Source: Parelaphostrongylus tenuis
Lineage: Eukaryota > Nematoda > Chromadorea > Rhabditida > Metastrongylidae
Assembly: GCA_019055375.1 (NCBI GenBank)
Contig: JAHQIW010006143.1
Coordinates: forward strand, 1-64,000
Direction of reading: 5' to 3'
DNA length: 64,000 bases
The notes under the pieces were generated by a model, which searched no databases, was not told where the DNA came from, and saw only the letters and a program-made list of their open reading frames with translations. The translations under genes and the position numbers were made by a program. This document shows positions 1 through 12,185 of the stretch, one piece after another (positions within the stretch are counted from its first letter, which is position 1; the number at the start of each line of letters is the position of its first letter).

Positions 1-104
1 TACCGCAGGATCACAGTCAAACGCTAACAGGGTAGCAAAACATAAGGTAAGCAGGCAGACAGCGAAACACCGACTAAACGAAACGCCCCCCCCCACTCTT
101 TGGA

Positions 105-385
105 TTGCATAGTAGAAAGATCACACTGATTTCGCTATGCGATCCAAAACTCATTTCTAACGTTTCTGCTAGGGTTATGGAGGTTTTGGATTAGTGGATT
201 GTGGATCAATGTGATCTTTCCAGGCTCTGACGAAGGCGACCTGCCGAACGTTAGCCATCTCGATTATTGTATATTCAAGGTGCATTACTGACTGTATTGC
301 TGTGTGCTTCGTTAATATTCAATGAATAATATCAATAGCACCTTAGAACGGCTAAACAGAAGAAAATATTCATTTATTCAAACTA
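105..385 (+). mobile_element. Penelope-like element terminal repeat (solo)
   Basis: This stretch matches, by eye and over almost its whole length, the ends of the two Penelope-like copies at 37479-37760 (minus) and 39690-39955 (plus). Shared blocks include the sequence around the 'gtggatcaatgtgatctttc' stretch, the hammerhead-like core at 223-256 and the end near 'cagaagaaaatattcatt'. No reverse transcriptase or endonuclease coding remains here, so it is a solo terminal repeat or a heavily 5'-truncated copy. Its orientation follows the 39.8 kb copy. Confidence 0.75.
223..256 (+). ncRNA. Decayed hammerhead ribozyme motif
   Basis: The order is stem I GGCT, core CTGACGA, stem II GGCG with loop ACC and TGCC (one wobble pair), then GAA, CGTT and stem I partner AGCC. 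The conserved GAAA box has lost one A compared with the copy at 37583-37617, so catalysis is not expected. It sits at the same place in the Penelope terminal repeat as the other two motifs. Confidence 0.6.
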
Positions 386-2205
386 TGCCAAGGTTAATAG
401 ATAATCGGTCTTGAGATTTAATCTTTTTAATCGACTATCTTTAGGACCGCAGACAAAGTCTGATAGAATGTTTCAAGTCTTTCACCTACGCTTTGTCGTT
501 CTCCCACGCCTCATCAGTACCACATGCCCTTCAGCTGAACCCTACAATCAATCCAGAGCAGGAGAAAAGATCACCTTGTGTTACGGTCTGAACTGGCTTT
601 TAGATGATGGCTAACGGTTGGTAACAAAGCATATGGTAATACCCCATTTTCCATGAGTCCACGAGAAATCGAATCAACCGCCATCATTCAAGGACATTCA
701 TAAAGAAGACAAGCAGGCCCTGAACTTACACATAGGATGTTGAAAACTTTCGCAAATGGTGGATGCGAGAAAATGAATTTGATGCTAAGAATGCTGGAGT
801 CTGTACATCAAATGAATACGCCGTTCATTTGAAGTAAATGAATGGACAAATCAATGAATACTCGATGCAAATACTACATATATACAAACACATATATATA
901 TATACATATATATACATGTATATATGTGTATATATGACATTGATTTTAAGGTGTGGAATCGTCTCCTTCCAAATTTCTCGTGTAAAAGATTTTTGCGCAG
1001 AGCGACATTATTCACGATAAGCTTCTTAACTAAAGACGATATTTTGATAGATACCTTTTTATGCTCTTGATTCATATTTGCTGCATATATCGCCTGTGTC
1101 TTTAGGCCACATGTGCTTTATCCTTTATCCTTTATACCAGCTGTGACAACCTTCAACGGTGAGTATTCAACAGGACACAACAAAGTGCCTATTTGTCGCG
1201 GTGGAGAGCTGCTGAAAAGTGCTGAATTTTGAGTTTGAGGACATATGAAGTGTGCATAAGATTTATTCAAACTGAAAGGGTTTTGCAACGCTTTCTGCAC
1301 ACTGCTTATTGGCTTAATGATCTATGACTCAAATCACCAATCAATATAGAACCCGTATACGCGCGTGCTCATACACATTCATTCAAAGGAATATGAGCAT
1401 TGCATGCCAAAGTTAAATCCGACACAACTCTTAGGACTGCAAACTCGATAAAGAGATGATAAGGCCGTTTCTGAGACATGAAGTAGCTCCACAAAAATTT
1501 TGCGATATGAAAATTCAAACGTTCTGTAGCAATCCTCCCAAAGGAGTTTTGCTATCTGTTCGAGAATTACATGATAATTTAGGCAACGCAGATCGTCCAT
1601 GGCCTTGGAGAGCAGGTGCCATGGCAGAGGTCCGAGGACCTTAGACAGAAAGTGGTCCAAGTGGCGAAGGCAGCACCCAGCTGCCACCAACCTCAACAGA
1701 CAATTCGGTCGCCGGGCATCATCCGGACGGTCGTCTAACATTACCCGGGCCACCTCACCTCAGTTCATTATCGATCCATTATTTCTCTCTTCACACAGTC
1801 TCGTTATCGTGTAACTAATTGCTATCCTAAGGTTGCGTTTATACAACTGACAGATGAACTCAATAAAATTGTGAGCGGAACATATCACTTACGTGGCGGA
1901 GCAAACTCACATAGGCTATGCTCGGCCCACCACCGCGGTTAAAGGATTCTGCCCATATATAATCAGTAATGACCCCATTGCTGTCACAATATACTCACCC
2001 ACTGGATCCCGCCGCCGGTGCTTCTACTTGGGGGCGAACATAGCAATCCCAAACGTGCTCCACCGCCTAGTCATGCTCCGTTAATTACAACATTCATGGT
2101 ATCGTCACACGACGAAACATCTCATCAATCACGTTCTGTTCTTATTATAGTCACAAGACGATACATTACATTCACAGACATATGTTTGCATAACGATATG
2201 TCACA
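386..2205. other. Intergenic, no gene recognised
   Basis: No family was recognised in any open frame here. A TA-rich tract lies at 887-936. A short piece near 1110-1135 (repeated 'tttatcc') resembles the tail of the SINE found at 46869-47165. The frames at 1379-1753 and 1456-1644 lie opposite each other and show no motif. Confidence 0.5.
887..936. repeat. TA-rich microsatellite
   Basis: Imperfect TA/CATA dinucleotide tract. It explains the Tyr/Ile-rich open frames on both strands. Confidence 0.9.
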
Positions 2206-2650
<445 letters not shown>

Positions 2651-2710
2651 TAGAGAAGTGCAGCGGGTTAGAGAACGCGCCTTCGGGTAGAGTGAGATGC
2701 GGGTTCTAGT

Positions 2711-2713
<3 letters not shown>
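2651..2713 (+). repeat. tRNA-like SINE head fragment
   Basis: It contains GCAGCGGGTTAGAG, an anticodon-arm-like segment 'ccttcgggtagagtgag' and the B-box-like GGTTCTAGTCC. The same order recurs at 55960-56040, 26506-26578 and 21813-21883. It is followed at once by another AT tract. It is a fragment and not a functional tRNA gene. Confidence 0.5.
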
Positions 2714-2782
<69 letters not shown>

Positions 2783-2832
2783 TTCTTATGTTTTTAGTGT
2801 TTTGTTAGGTGTTTTTATGTTAGGTTTTAGCT

Positions 2833-2862
<30 letters not shown>
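2714..2862. repeat. (TA)n microsatellites, two blocks
   Basis: Pure TA runs at 2714-2780 and 2833-2862, separated by about 50 bases of T-rich sequence. Confidence 0.95.
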
Positions 2863-2863
<1 letters not shown>

Positions 2864-4147
2864 AGCTCTTATGTTATCATTACAGTGATATATGTATATT
2901 ATAGGTTGTTTGGTATAGCCCATATAAAGGATTTGAACTCTGTGCTCTTGTGAGTTACAAGAGACAAGTTGGCAGAAGACGCAATCACACAGACTACGGT
3001 TCAGCCCATAGCAATTTGGAAGTGCAACGAGCCACTTCAAAGGGCAAAAGCCGCCGCAACCCGGAAGTTCGACGCGTGCAGCACAAAGGTCTGTGCGCCA
3101 CTAAGGACAATCCAACAATATTTAGATATCGATCGCATCACAGCCTGAGACATATCCAGAGACCACACAGCAAAAACCACTGAACCTCCATCACATGTTC
3201 TTTACTATTTCTAAAGTGATAGGTCTCTACAGCAGATAAGGAAAATGTTTTCATGAGGATATTTCCAATTAAATCTTGAAAGACGTCCTCGCTGTACCCA
3301 ATTTCAACCATATGTATTTTTATTTCGTGGTTTTTCATCCTTGTAGTATCTTTGCAAAGAGGAATAGCGCAGTTATTCATGATACAGTGTAACGGAAATA
3401 AAGTGGCAAGAATGACGCTGGTCCATTTTCTGTCTCAGAAGGTCAATTGAATAACGCCTTAGGAAAGTTCTGAGTGTGGCTATATTGAATATAACGATGA
3501 ATGTCTCGACCAGCATTGTACGAATTTTCTAAGAAAAAAAAAAGCAAAGTTTTTGAGAAACAGTCACAACATTGACTGAAATACTTATGTAAAAATGTGT
3601 GAACTGTTTAAACTCTTTGGAAGAAAAGACAAATGAGTCAACTTCCAAGAGCGCTATAATGCTTACGGCAACTTTTAAAGCTGCTCGTGTGGATGCACAT
3701 TTAACCTTTTCCGACTAGTTTCATACGGCCAGCGTTGAGGTAATGTTCAAACATTTCCTTGCATCATAAGCTAAGCAAATTTTCTCAAAAATTCTCTAAT
3801 TGCAGATCTGTCAGTACGCTTGTCTAGGAAAATACTGGACCTCTACTCATCACTTTGTATAACTGTAACTCTGGTAAAACTTACTGCATTACTCTGACTG
3901 ACCCTTTAATCCTTTCGCATTGGTATTATTATGACTAGTAAAGAGACAAAAAATTTCCAAATCATAAGCAAATGCTCAATCAGCTCGAAATACTAGTCAC
4001 AAATATATCACATTGTATACGTTGAAGTATTTTACTTCACTTTTCTGAATAATCACCACCTAAATAATCTGTTTATGGTTGCTTTAGCAATACAATGATT
4101 ACCAATCAAACAAAAAACATTTATATCAAGCACATTACAGTTTAAGT
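2863..4147. other. Intergenic, no gene recognised
   Basis: No protein family or RNA gene was recognised. The region lies downstream of the 3' end of the minus-strand secreted-protein copy 1. Confidence 0.5.
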
Positions 4148-6300
4148 TCAGTTTCCAGTGACAGTGCCAGATGCCGAGATGAAGTGCGATCCAAGTGGTC
4201 CCAATGCCAACATTCGAACCGCTCTGTTCACTACATCTTGCCACATCATTCGCGACCAATTCGCCATAATGACGTTTGAGGTCTACGAATACTCTTCTCA
4301 TACAGAACAAATTTTCAGTAGGAAGCATGAGCGTTTTAGGACCGAAAGTGTTCCTGAAAGTCGACGTGTAGTTGTCGGGAACAGCCTCTATTTTCACCAT
4401 GGTTGCATCACCTCATTCTTTCGATTGATTCATAGTAGCAGTGCAAAGTCCAGTCCACCGTGTTACCGACGATGATACAGCGCTGTGAAATATATCCGCC
4501 ATCGTAATGACTGTAAAAAAAGTTCACATGTTCTAATAAGACTTTCGGGTGCAACAACAAAAAACTGGTAAAAATAAAGACCAGTTTTGAGCATCAACTT
4601 CTTTTGCTTTTCAATATCTTCCAAACCATCATCTTACACACGGAAGACTATCTTATTCTCTGACGAAGATGTGAAATGATCTCTTTGAAAAAGTTGGTTG
4701 ATTCTATCAGTATGAACAATCGATTGCAAACACTCTGTGTTAGGTGAAAGTTCGCTTGACATAGAGTGAAAACGTTCGTCTTCGATGACGCTCTGTAAGG
4801 GAGTAGAGTTCCCGAGAGAACTGACTATAAAATATCGAAAGACGACGGTTCTGCCCGACTGACGAGTCTGTAAGGACGAAAACACGTGTATCGGGTCTAC
4901 AAAGAGCCCTTATCAGACCACATGACAAGTTGGCTCAAATAATAATGAAGGATCTATCAGCATTCAATTTTGTACTGTTCTGATAGAATTTCTCATGCTC
5001 CAAAATATTTTTTGTTCCTTTTGAAGCTATTGCCAAAGATATGACTTGTTTTGAGCCAATAGGTATGGTGCTATATAGGCGCCTACATTGGGGACTCATC
5101 AGTATCTCCCTCCCTCGCTTCCGTCGATCCCTTGAGGCTAAATAATCCTCAAAGGGGTCGATGCCGAGTAGAAAATAATCACCTCAAGTTGGATGACGAT
5201 ATTACCTGACGATGTGGTGACCGGTAGTTGAGTTTGCAGCTTTATAATGAATCATACCTCTGCTACCTTGAGGTGATTATTTTTTACTTATGAGTTCGAG
5301 TAGAGACAATATAGACGCCTATATAGCACTAGACCTATCTGCTCAAAATCAAGTTCATATCCTTATTGGATTGATTTCGTTTTGAGTCGGGTCTGTGAAA
5401 GAGCGATCGATAGCAGAGAAACATTTGCCTTTTCTGAACAAGAACAAACAAAGTTCCACTCTTCTTGAAATACCTGTCATAAAACTATCTTTTGAATGTA
5501 CGTTGGTAATTGATAGCCTACCCATTTCCTTTCGGGTAAGGGCAACATCTTGGCATTCCAGAGGTTCGTAAGTGACGTTAACAGTAAGTTGACTCAAAAT
5601 GGTTCGAGATTACAGGATCAGGTAAAGAATGCACTACGAGCCTGGCGTTCGAGAATATCAAAGACCTGCAAGAAAAATTTCATCACTACTTCTGAAAGTT
5701 TCTTTGAATATGTTTTCTCTTACACGTGAAGCTACGTAAGTTATACTAGCATTAGGAGGCGACAAATTGTCAGAAAAGGAGCTCACTTCTTCCGCTATCT
5801 TAGATCTCACGAAAAACATCAAAACACTTAATTATGGAAACTGTCAACTCACCGTTTGCATTACAAGGCGGCGCACAAATGCCTGAGCAGTTCCCTTACT
5901 AGTTGCAATGCCAGGTACCTGAGCAGCAGCAGTCGGACTTGTCGAAACCATCGAAACAGGCAAAGAAGACCCGGTGACAGTGAATGCCTTGTGCTCTCTC
6001 AATCAAATCTTTGTTTTTTTAGTGAATAGTCAATTGTTTGATCATTGTATTGAAAAATAATTCAACCTTATTTTTCGATGATCTCGGAGTGCGAGAAATT
6101 TTGAGCGCTGATAAAGTGTTTTATTTCAAGCATTTTGGCAAGAATAAATCAATTTCATCTAAAACTGGAGGAATTTTACAGTGAAAATGGCATTCCTCTT
6201 GCTTACTACCTTGACCCGCAGGTATCACTCCACATCCCAGACACTGTGTAGATTGTGACTAGCAGCGAGATATAAATAGATCAATCAAAGTGTTAGCCAT
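4148..6300 (-). pseudogene. Secreted nematode-type protein, copy 1 (broken)
   Basis: This is the minus-strand paralogue of the gene at 19784-21257. Visible exons, in coding order: a signal exon 6300-6210 ending GCGVIPAGQ before a GTAGTA donor, with an in-frame TAG after ISRC; exon 2 about 5997-5853 (FTVTGSSLPVSMV ... FVRRLVMQT) before GTGAGT; exon 3 about 5665-5525 (VFDILERQARSAF, then a frame change, then LTVNVTYEPLECQ); a decayed cysteine exon about 4500-4370 (QRCIIVGNTV); and a C-terminal exon 4282-4148 (VIMANWSRMMWQ, NRAVRMLALGPLG) ending in TGA. The stop and the exon 3 frameshift make it a pseudogene. A MITE (5037-5362) sits in an intron. The family function is not recognised. Confidence 0.7.
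5037..5362. mobile_element. MITE with inverted ends, copy 1
   Basis: The two ends are inverted: left 'ttttgagccaataggt' and 'gtgctatataggcg' match the reverse complement of the right end ('cgcctatatagcac' ... 'gctcaaaa'). The inside holds a further palindrome around 'gatcccttgagg' and 'cctcaaaggggtc'. There is no coding capacity. The body aligns with the shorter element at 42216-42399. It is inserted in an intron of pseudogene copy 1. Confidence 0.75.
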
Positions 6301-7859
6301 GTTGATATGTTGGGCTCCTAAAATCTCACCAAAGATTGTAATTTAACTGGAGACAAAGTTTACATTACGTTGCTTACAAGGCAACAACGTATCCAGTACT
6401 TGAAGACTTAACGTAACAGACTTCGACAAGCCAGCAGTCTCAACTCCTAACGGACGGCTATAGAAATCGATGCGCGCAGAGCGAATTGAAGCGATTTTCG
6501 TTGTTTGATTAAGGTTTTTCTTCTTATTTGCCAAAAGTTTTCGGAATTCTTGCATTACTTTGATAAAACAGAATTTTCTCTTCTCGCTCATATACTTTTG
6601 GTTTAGTTTATACATGTTTTCTATAGATAAAAATCGCTGGTATACTACGCAATCGTACTGAATTTGGCAATAAATCAACTGTACTGCATTGTGCAAAGGG
6701 GATCACAAGGAAAATCTTCTGGTTTTGCTCTTCCCTAGTATTATAGCAAGACTCAAGAGTCATTACAGTAAATAAAAATTGAGAGAACAGCTAGTAATTT
6801 ATTGGAACATTACTACACATGCTCTATTCGATACCTCTTCATCGAAAACTCTCACGATAACTAAAGTTGCAATAATTATTCCTATTATTTGCAATTATTC
6901 AGAGTTGCTGTTGTGAGAAAAGTTGAGGAATCATGAATAGTGAGTGAATTCTGAGCTGAAGGCGGCAACAGTGTTTGAATGAAAAGGCTTAGAACATCGA
7001 TATTATGCAAACTATTGGTCAGAAATATGGGTCTTCAGAGAAGTATTCTCGGTACTTTTCCTTATCCGTAGCCATGTTAGAGAACAAGTATTTTATTCAT
7101 TTCTGAGGTTTTAGTAATTCTTCGACAGCTTGAATATTCGAGAAATTTGAAGTGGTTGCTTTTATTTTTAAAATGGTTTTTACATTATACTGTATACGTG
7201 AAGTAGAATTTTGGTACTTATATGTTAGACGGCGACCAATTTTTATGCTGATCTCATTCGCTTGACAGGATAGTTATCATTCGATAGACTTAATCTCTGG
7301 CTACAAACTCCACTTCGCCCTTTTTTATAACCACTGTAACCTCTCTCGGACAACAATTTGTTTCTTTCACTCGCTTTTCGTCTTTATTTTTACCACGCGT
7401 ATAAATCGCTGGAAGCACGAGAAGCATATCAGCGTGTAGACAATTTTCGGTACATCAGCATCTGCGTTTCACCTGAATAAGGTGAAGAAATCCCCGCTTG
7501 AATAACAATATTTCAAACGCGATCGGTCCGCCCTCCCCGCTCCGTGAGTTGGCGGGTAGGAAGTCGCCAAAAGGTTCATAGCTGAGTGAGATGTGAAGGG
7601 AAGCCCACAGCAACGACTTGTTAGTAAGGCAATAGCCTGATCTACCGCGTAACTCTATAGTGATCTATCGCACCATGTGTTGAAACGGCGGCAACTATTG
7701 CTATTTTATTGAGGACTTTTTCACCGCATCGACAGAAACTTTAGATAGAAACGTGAATTCTGATACTATGGAAAATTTCCCTACACGCTGATATGCTTTT
7801 CGTGCTTCCATCGATTTATACTTGTGGTAAAAATGAAGATGAACAGCGAGTGAGAAACA
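6301..7859. other. Flank of duplicated segment, no gene recognised
   Basis: The first hundred bases align loosely with 21300-21370 upstream of copy 2 (e.g. 'caacgtatccagtacttgaa' against 'taatgtatttgatacttgaa'), so the duplicated segment extends upstream of the gene. No coding sequence was recognised beyond that. Confidence 0.45.
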
Positions 7860-9560
7860 AAATTTTATTCTGGATGCTACAGCATCATAAAAGGGTGTTT
7901 TGAAAAATTGGTGACATCACAGTTGTAGCCAGAGATTTATATCTTTCGAACGATTGCTAACACTCTTATGGAAAATTCTTGTCCAGCGAATGGGATCGGC
8001 TAAAATATTGTCGCCGTCTAAATATAAGTACCAAATTTTCTTTCACACTCAAGCATCTTTCGCTGGAGCAGAAGTTTCTTTCAGATTTTCAGTAACTCAC
8101 TCGATAGCACAAATCACAGCGACCTCAATGGTAAGCCTGGTTTTTGAGATAGACGTTTTATGCGTTGTTAGAGCTAAAAGATTATTGAGTTTCACTGCTC
8201 GGCGCAATGACTATCGCGCGCAATCTACACATGGCATGCGGTGTGCGCCAAGTGTAAAACTCAATATTCTTTTAGCTGTAAGGACGCACTAAAAGTCTTT
8301 TTCGAGAGCGAAGGATATTCCTGAAAATTTTGGAGACTTGTGCCATCAATGGGTGCAAAAGTCTGAAAGAAAAGCCGTGTCTATCGAAACTACTCGAATG
8401 CACAGCACAGTCTTATTCTGTCTGCTAGCAGCTCTCAATAGACTTTTCAAAAGGAAAACACACCATTGAAATCTTCAGAGATTGAGCTATCGACTGGTTA
8501 TCAAAGGTGACAGCTCCGATGCCAATGCTGCAGTATACATGCGCATACCGGTGGAAGGCATACGCCGCAATATGAAATGCAATCTTAATTTTAGTGTTGC
8601 AGCGCAATAAAGGGATTTGTTGGAAAATCTAAAACGCTATTGAATTTACCGAGACTTGTGTTATCGAAGAGCGTGCTGAATTTTTCAAGAAAAGCTCAGT
8701 TCAGAAAGATGCTTGAGTGTTAAATAACATTTTCTTTTCACTGCTACAGTGTAATAAAAGACCTCTAAATGATAGGGATACACCATTTGAATTTACAAGA
8801 TTTGTGCTATCGAATAACTGCTTAAACTTCTAGAAAAAGCGAAAATATGTCTTTTTGAATAGGGTGCTGATAGGGAAGTAACATATCATACGCAATGATG
8901 AACACGCGCTCTTCTTACACACTCGAGCTAACATATTAGAATTACTTCACATAGAAAGTTCAGTTTAGTCCTTATTAGAGAAGTTTAGTTGTAAAAGGTA
9001 TGTTTGCAAGCCACGTTTTGACAAGACAGGCGATACAAATGCACAATAGGGGTTGGAAGTTTGTTTATTTTCGTTACAAGGAAGTGGATATTATCGTTGA
9101 AAAATGAAGGATTTCAGGAGAACTAATCACTCTTCATATCAAAAAACCTTTGTAAAAGGTTAATTAGTGATATTCCATTCTTTATGTAACGATAAGATAC
9201 CTTGAACATATAAACTTCACCTTAAAATTACCAATAAACCACCTGTGACGTCCTAATCAGCGGGTATAACATTTTAGGCGTGAAATGTGATCTTTTTTTT
9301 TCGCTCTTAGAGCGCTCTCTGATTTTCAAATAATATATCACCGAAATTCTCGAGATTTGAGCTATCTAATGACTTATAAAACTTTGGTGAAGAGCCATAT
9401 CGAAGCTCCAGCTGAGCTAATGAAGAAAGTCGGTGTGAAACATAATTTTATTTTCGTTGCTGCAACGTAATAAAAAGTCTTTTTCAAAACTTAACAAATT
9501 ATTGAAATTGCACAGATTCAGGCTTTCGAATAATTGCCAAATGTCTAGGAGAAAACTTTT
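7860..9560. repeat. Dispersed ~130-205 bp repeat family, block 1
   Basis: Diverged units recur with three landmarks: 'gctacagcgtaataaaaag', then about 50 bases later 'ttgaaattcacaagatttg', then 'agctatcgaatgattg'. Instances of the third landmark lie near 8486, 8660, 8806, 9359 and 9510. The same units reappear at 10.96-11.83, 15.6-16.96, 25.8-27.8 and 30.65-32.0 kb. There are no open frames of consequence. The class of element is not recognised. Confidence 0.55.
8168..8281. repeat. Short foldback (inverted repeat)
   Basis: The left arm 'agctaaaagattattgagtt' and 'cggcgca' is mirrored by the right arm 'tgcgcca' and 'aactcaatattcttttagct', around a 35-40 base loop with further GCGC-rich self-complementarity. 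It could be a small MITE or a foldback inside the repeat block. Confidence 0.6.
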
Positions 9561-9747
9561 ATCCAGCGAGAAAGGCCTTAAATAATCGTGTACCTACTGG
9601 TACACGTCGCCCTTTGTTGTTTAACTTTTTCAAAAGCTTTAGAGATTCTACCCATTTGATACAAGGCAAAATCCTCCAAAACAAGTTGGTGAGAAATTCT
9701 GTCACTCCGAAGCAGACGGAGATCGCTAGCGATAAATAAGAAAGTTT

Positions 9748-9850
9748 AGTGAATGCGCTGATTTCTCAAGTGTTACGTGTTAGATGTTTTTCCGCCTTCT
9801 CATTTCGGATGCTGCAAAACATATTTCCCGACAATCCCGAAAATAAACAG
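9748..9850 (+). repeat. Trace of duplicated upstream segment
   Basis: This aligns with 57975-58080 and 21525-21610. Shared landmarks in order are a 'caggtgttac'-like start, 'ttctcatttcggatgctgc' and 'cgaaaataaa'. All three loci lie upstream of a copy of the secreted-protein gene, so this marks the far side of the triplicated segment, pushed further out here by repeat insertion. Confidence 0.5.
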
Positions 9851-10041
9851 TCGCAGACGAGAAAAACGCCGCCGAACAGTGCATAATTAGGTTGAAAAAA
9901 ATCCCTTAACACGCGCTGAAAATTCAGAGTTTATACATAGATTTAATGAAAAGCAACACTAATTACTTTCAAAATGAAAACTCCTGACATGCTTCTTCAA
10001 TTTGATCAAATGTCTTTGATCGGCGCCACGCAGGAGAAGAT
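9851..10041. other. No gene recognised
   Basis: Nothing recognised between the duplicated trace and the transposase-like fragment. Confidence 0.4.
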
Positions 10042-10416
10042 CTATTGAGCAAATAGACTATAATCGGACAGCGCAGCATTTGAATTGCAAGGCTGGTGCA
10101 GCAAGACCTCGACTCTCTTCAATTTATCAGCTTTTCTTAGTTTACTTTGTGGTGTGACGCTCGGCATTGTCTTGTTGAAATAGCGCGCACTTAGATGAAT
10201 AAATGTCGAGTATCGTTTGTACCACTTTGCAACAGTCACACGGCTCATAGCTCTTTTATGTTGGTACATGAAGTGTTCTTGCTGCATCTCTTGTCGAATG
10301 GTCGCTTCCAGAAATAGCGTGTTTAAAACTCGAAGCTCATTTTTGCTCATCGTCATCATTCTATATCCGAAAAGTAAATTATAATTTGGTGCACTACTGG
10401 ACGGTGTTCTACACAA
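10042..10416 (-). pseudogene. Possible mariner-type transposase N-terminal fragment
   Basis: The 124-codon open frame contains MSKNELRVL followed by a segment ending SRVTVAKWYKRYS. That order and spacing resemble the helix-turn-helix region of mariner transposases (a start like MSKKELR, then a 'xRTVxxWxxRF' helix). The following RSGRP-type hook and the catalytic acidic triad are not visible. It would be a truncated, decayed copy if correct. A chance resemblance cannot be excluded. Confidence 0.35.
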
Positions 10417-10959
10417 TCACTTCGAGAGACGCTGATGAAGAGGTAATGGTGAGTGACAAAGAAGGTTTCGTCACCCGAGACCCTGCCCTACTCTTTAATG
10501 ACGACGGGAGGAGCACAAGCGACGTAATGCTCAGGTGCAGGAAACCAATCAACTTCTACAATACGCACACAACTCCATATTTTGAAATTTATTGTGGAAC
10601 AGACAGATATCTGTGACGATAAGAGGGACGATAAGTGGAAAAAGACAATTCCTTTTTCACAAAGATGTACAACAGAAGTGAGTAGTAAGAGTTGGAAGTA
10701 AATTCATTTCTGTAGCTCTAGGAGGAGAACTGACAAGCTGAGGTGAGGAGCATCAAAGATAAAGCTTCTTTTTGGTAAAATGTCGCTCTCTTGTGACAAT
10801 GAAGTGTTCCGACGATCTAGATTTCACGATTTAGCTGCAACAGAACTTGGTAGAGTTTAAACAATGAGCTAATTATCCCGAATGCGAAGCGGACTTTTTT
10901 CCACGTTGGTATTACGCATTGAAAGAGCCTTACTATAAATCGAACTCAGTATAAGAATA
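10417..10959. other. No gene recognised
   Basis: A 76-codon plus-strand frame at 10386-10616 has no recognisable motif. Nothing else was identified. Confidence 0.4.
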
Positions 10960-11830
10960 TCAATTTTTTTCAAACTATCGAAAAGCTACTATAACCTATA
11001 GAATATCAAGTACAGTGTAAGTGTACTTTTGGAGGAAGTGCTTCCAAATTTGATCAGTGGGAATTCTGCCGCTGTTTATTCCAGCTGCATATCAAATCTC
11101 TCTTCACTTATGTTTTTTTTACGAGTTTCACATTGTCAGATGTGTTATCGAATTAATTTCACATAAAATTAGTCGATAGAAATGCGCAATAGGGCTAAAA
11201 ATATGACTTTTCCAAGGTTGTACATTTCAAATCGAAAGTGGGATTTCTGGAACACGTGGGGATTCTCTATGCCACAGCCTTAGCAACATTTTTAATCATT
11301 GTATGTTAAAAAATCAATTCAATCGTATTGAACCACCTATTTGAAAAGCAAAATGTAGTCCTCATCTCACTTATTACAGCGCAATGGGAAGGTTTTTGCA
11401 TGAATCAATTCCAGTAAAAAAATGTACATTTTCTCAAGCTATTAATGATTACTCATAGGCCTGGTGAAAACACTCTTCTGGTTGAAAAAAGCAAGGAAAC
11501 ACAAGCACACTTTACAGAATGTTACTGCGGCTCACACAAATCGTCAGTAAAAAGTGGGAATAATCAGTACAAGCAGACATTTTTCTATTAGAGATAAGTT
11601 ATGTGAAAATCTCTTCAGTAATGTTTAATATTTTATAGTGACAAAGTTTTCTAAAATCCAAAATTTTACTATAAAAAGCAAAAAATCTCTTGTGACGTTG
11701 GAAAATGAGCTCTGCTTGCAAAACGTTATCTTTTTTCGTTAGTAGAAACGTATTAAAAAGCTATTTTACAATCAAACTTAGTGAAGAATAGGCCTGTCTC
11801 AGTCTATCGAATGACAACAAAAAGTATAGG
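10960..11830. repeat. Dispersed repeat family, block 2
   Basis: It contains diverged units of the family seen at 7860-9560, including 'aaactatcgaaaagctac' near 10974 and 'cagtctatcgaatgac' near 11800. No coding sequence was recognised. Confidence 0.45.
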
Positions 11831-12079
11831 ATGAAAAAGAAAGAAACGATAATAAATAACAGTTGGATGTATGTTCCCTTTGACAACAGTGTGCTCTTCT
11901 CGTTAAAACATAGACGTTTTTTCAATACATGGGCATTCTCTTAGCTATAAACTTTTTAAAGAACTCTCTACTGCTATATTTAATTATAGTAGCACGTAAT
12001 ATCCCCTCAGTGCCTCATATTATCAAAGAACCCATGTTTCCATTGCAACGCGTGATGATACACACTTCCCGTAGCGCTG

Positions 12080-12185
12080 TCGTGAGAAGCGGCTTGCGGT
12101 ATGAGCGAATAACAGCTCAGATCGTTGTCAAGTGTTATGCACGGGCCTTCGGAAGGGTAAATTACGAGTTCGAGTCCGCCTTACG
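12080..12185 (+). repeat. tRNA-like SINE fragment
   Basis: It carries an anticodon-arm-like segment 'gcacgggccttcggaagggt' and a B-box-like AGTTCGAGTCC in the same order and spacing as the other tRNA-like heads in the window. The A-box region (TTGTCAAGTGTTA) is degenerate and no acceptor stem pairs well, so it is not a functional tRNA. Confidence 0.45.

Noticed and set aside
1379..1753. 124-codon minus-strand frame
   Set aside because: No recognisable domain; overlapping plus-strand frames are equally open, which suggests chance.
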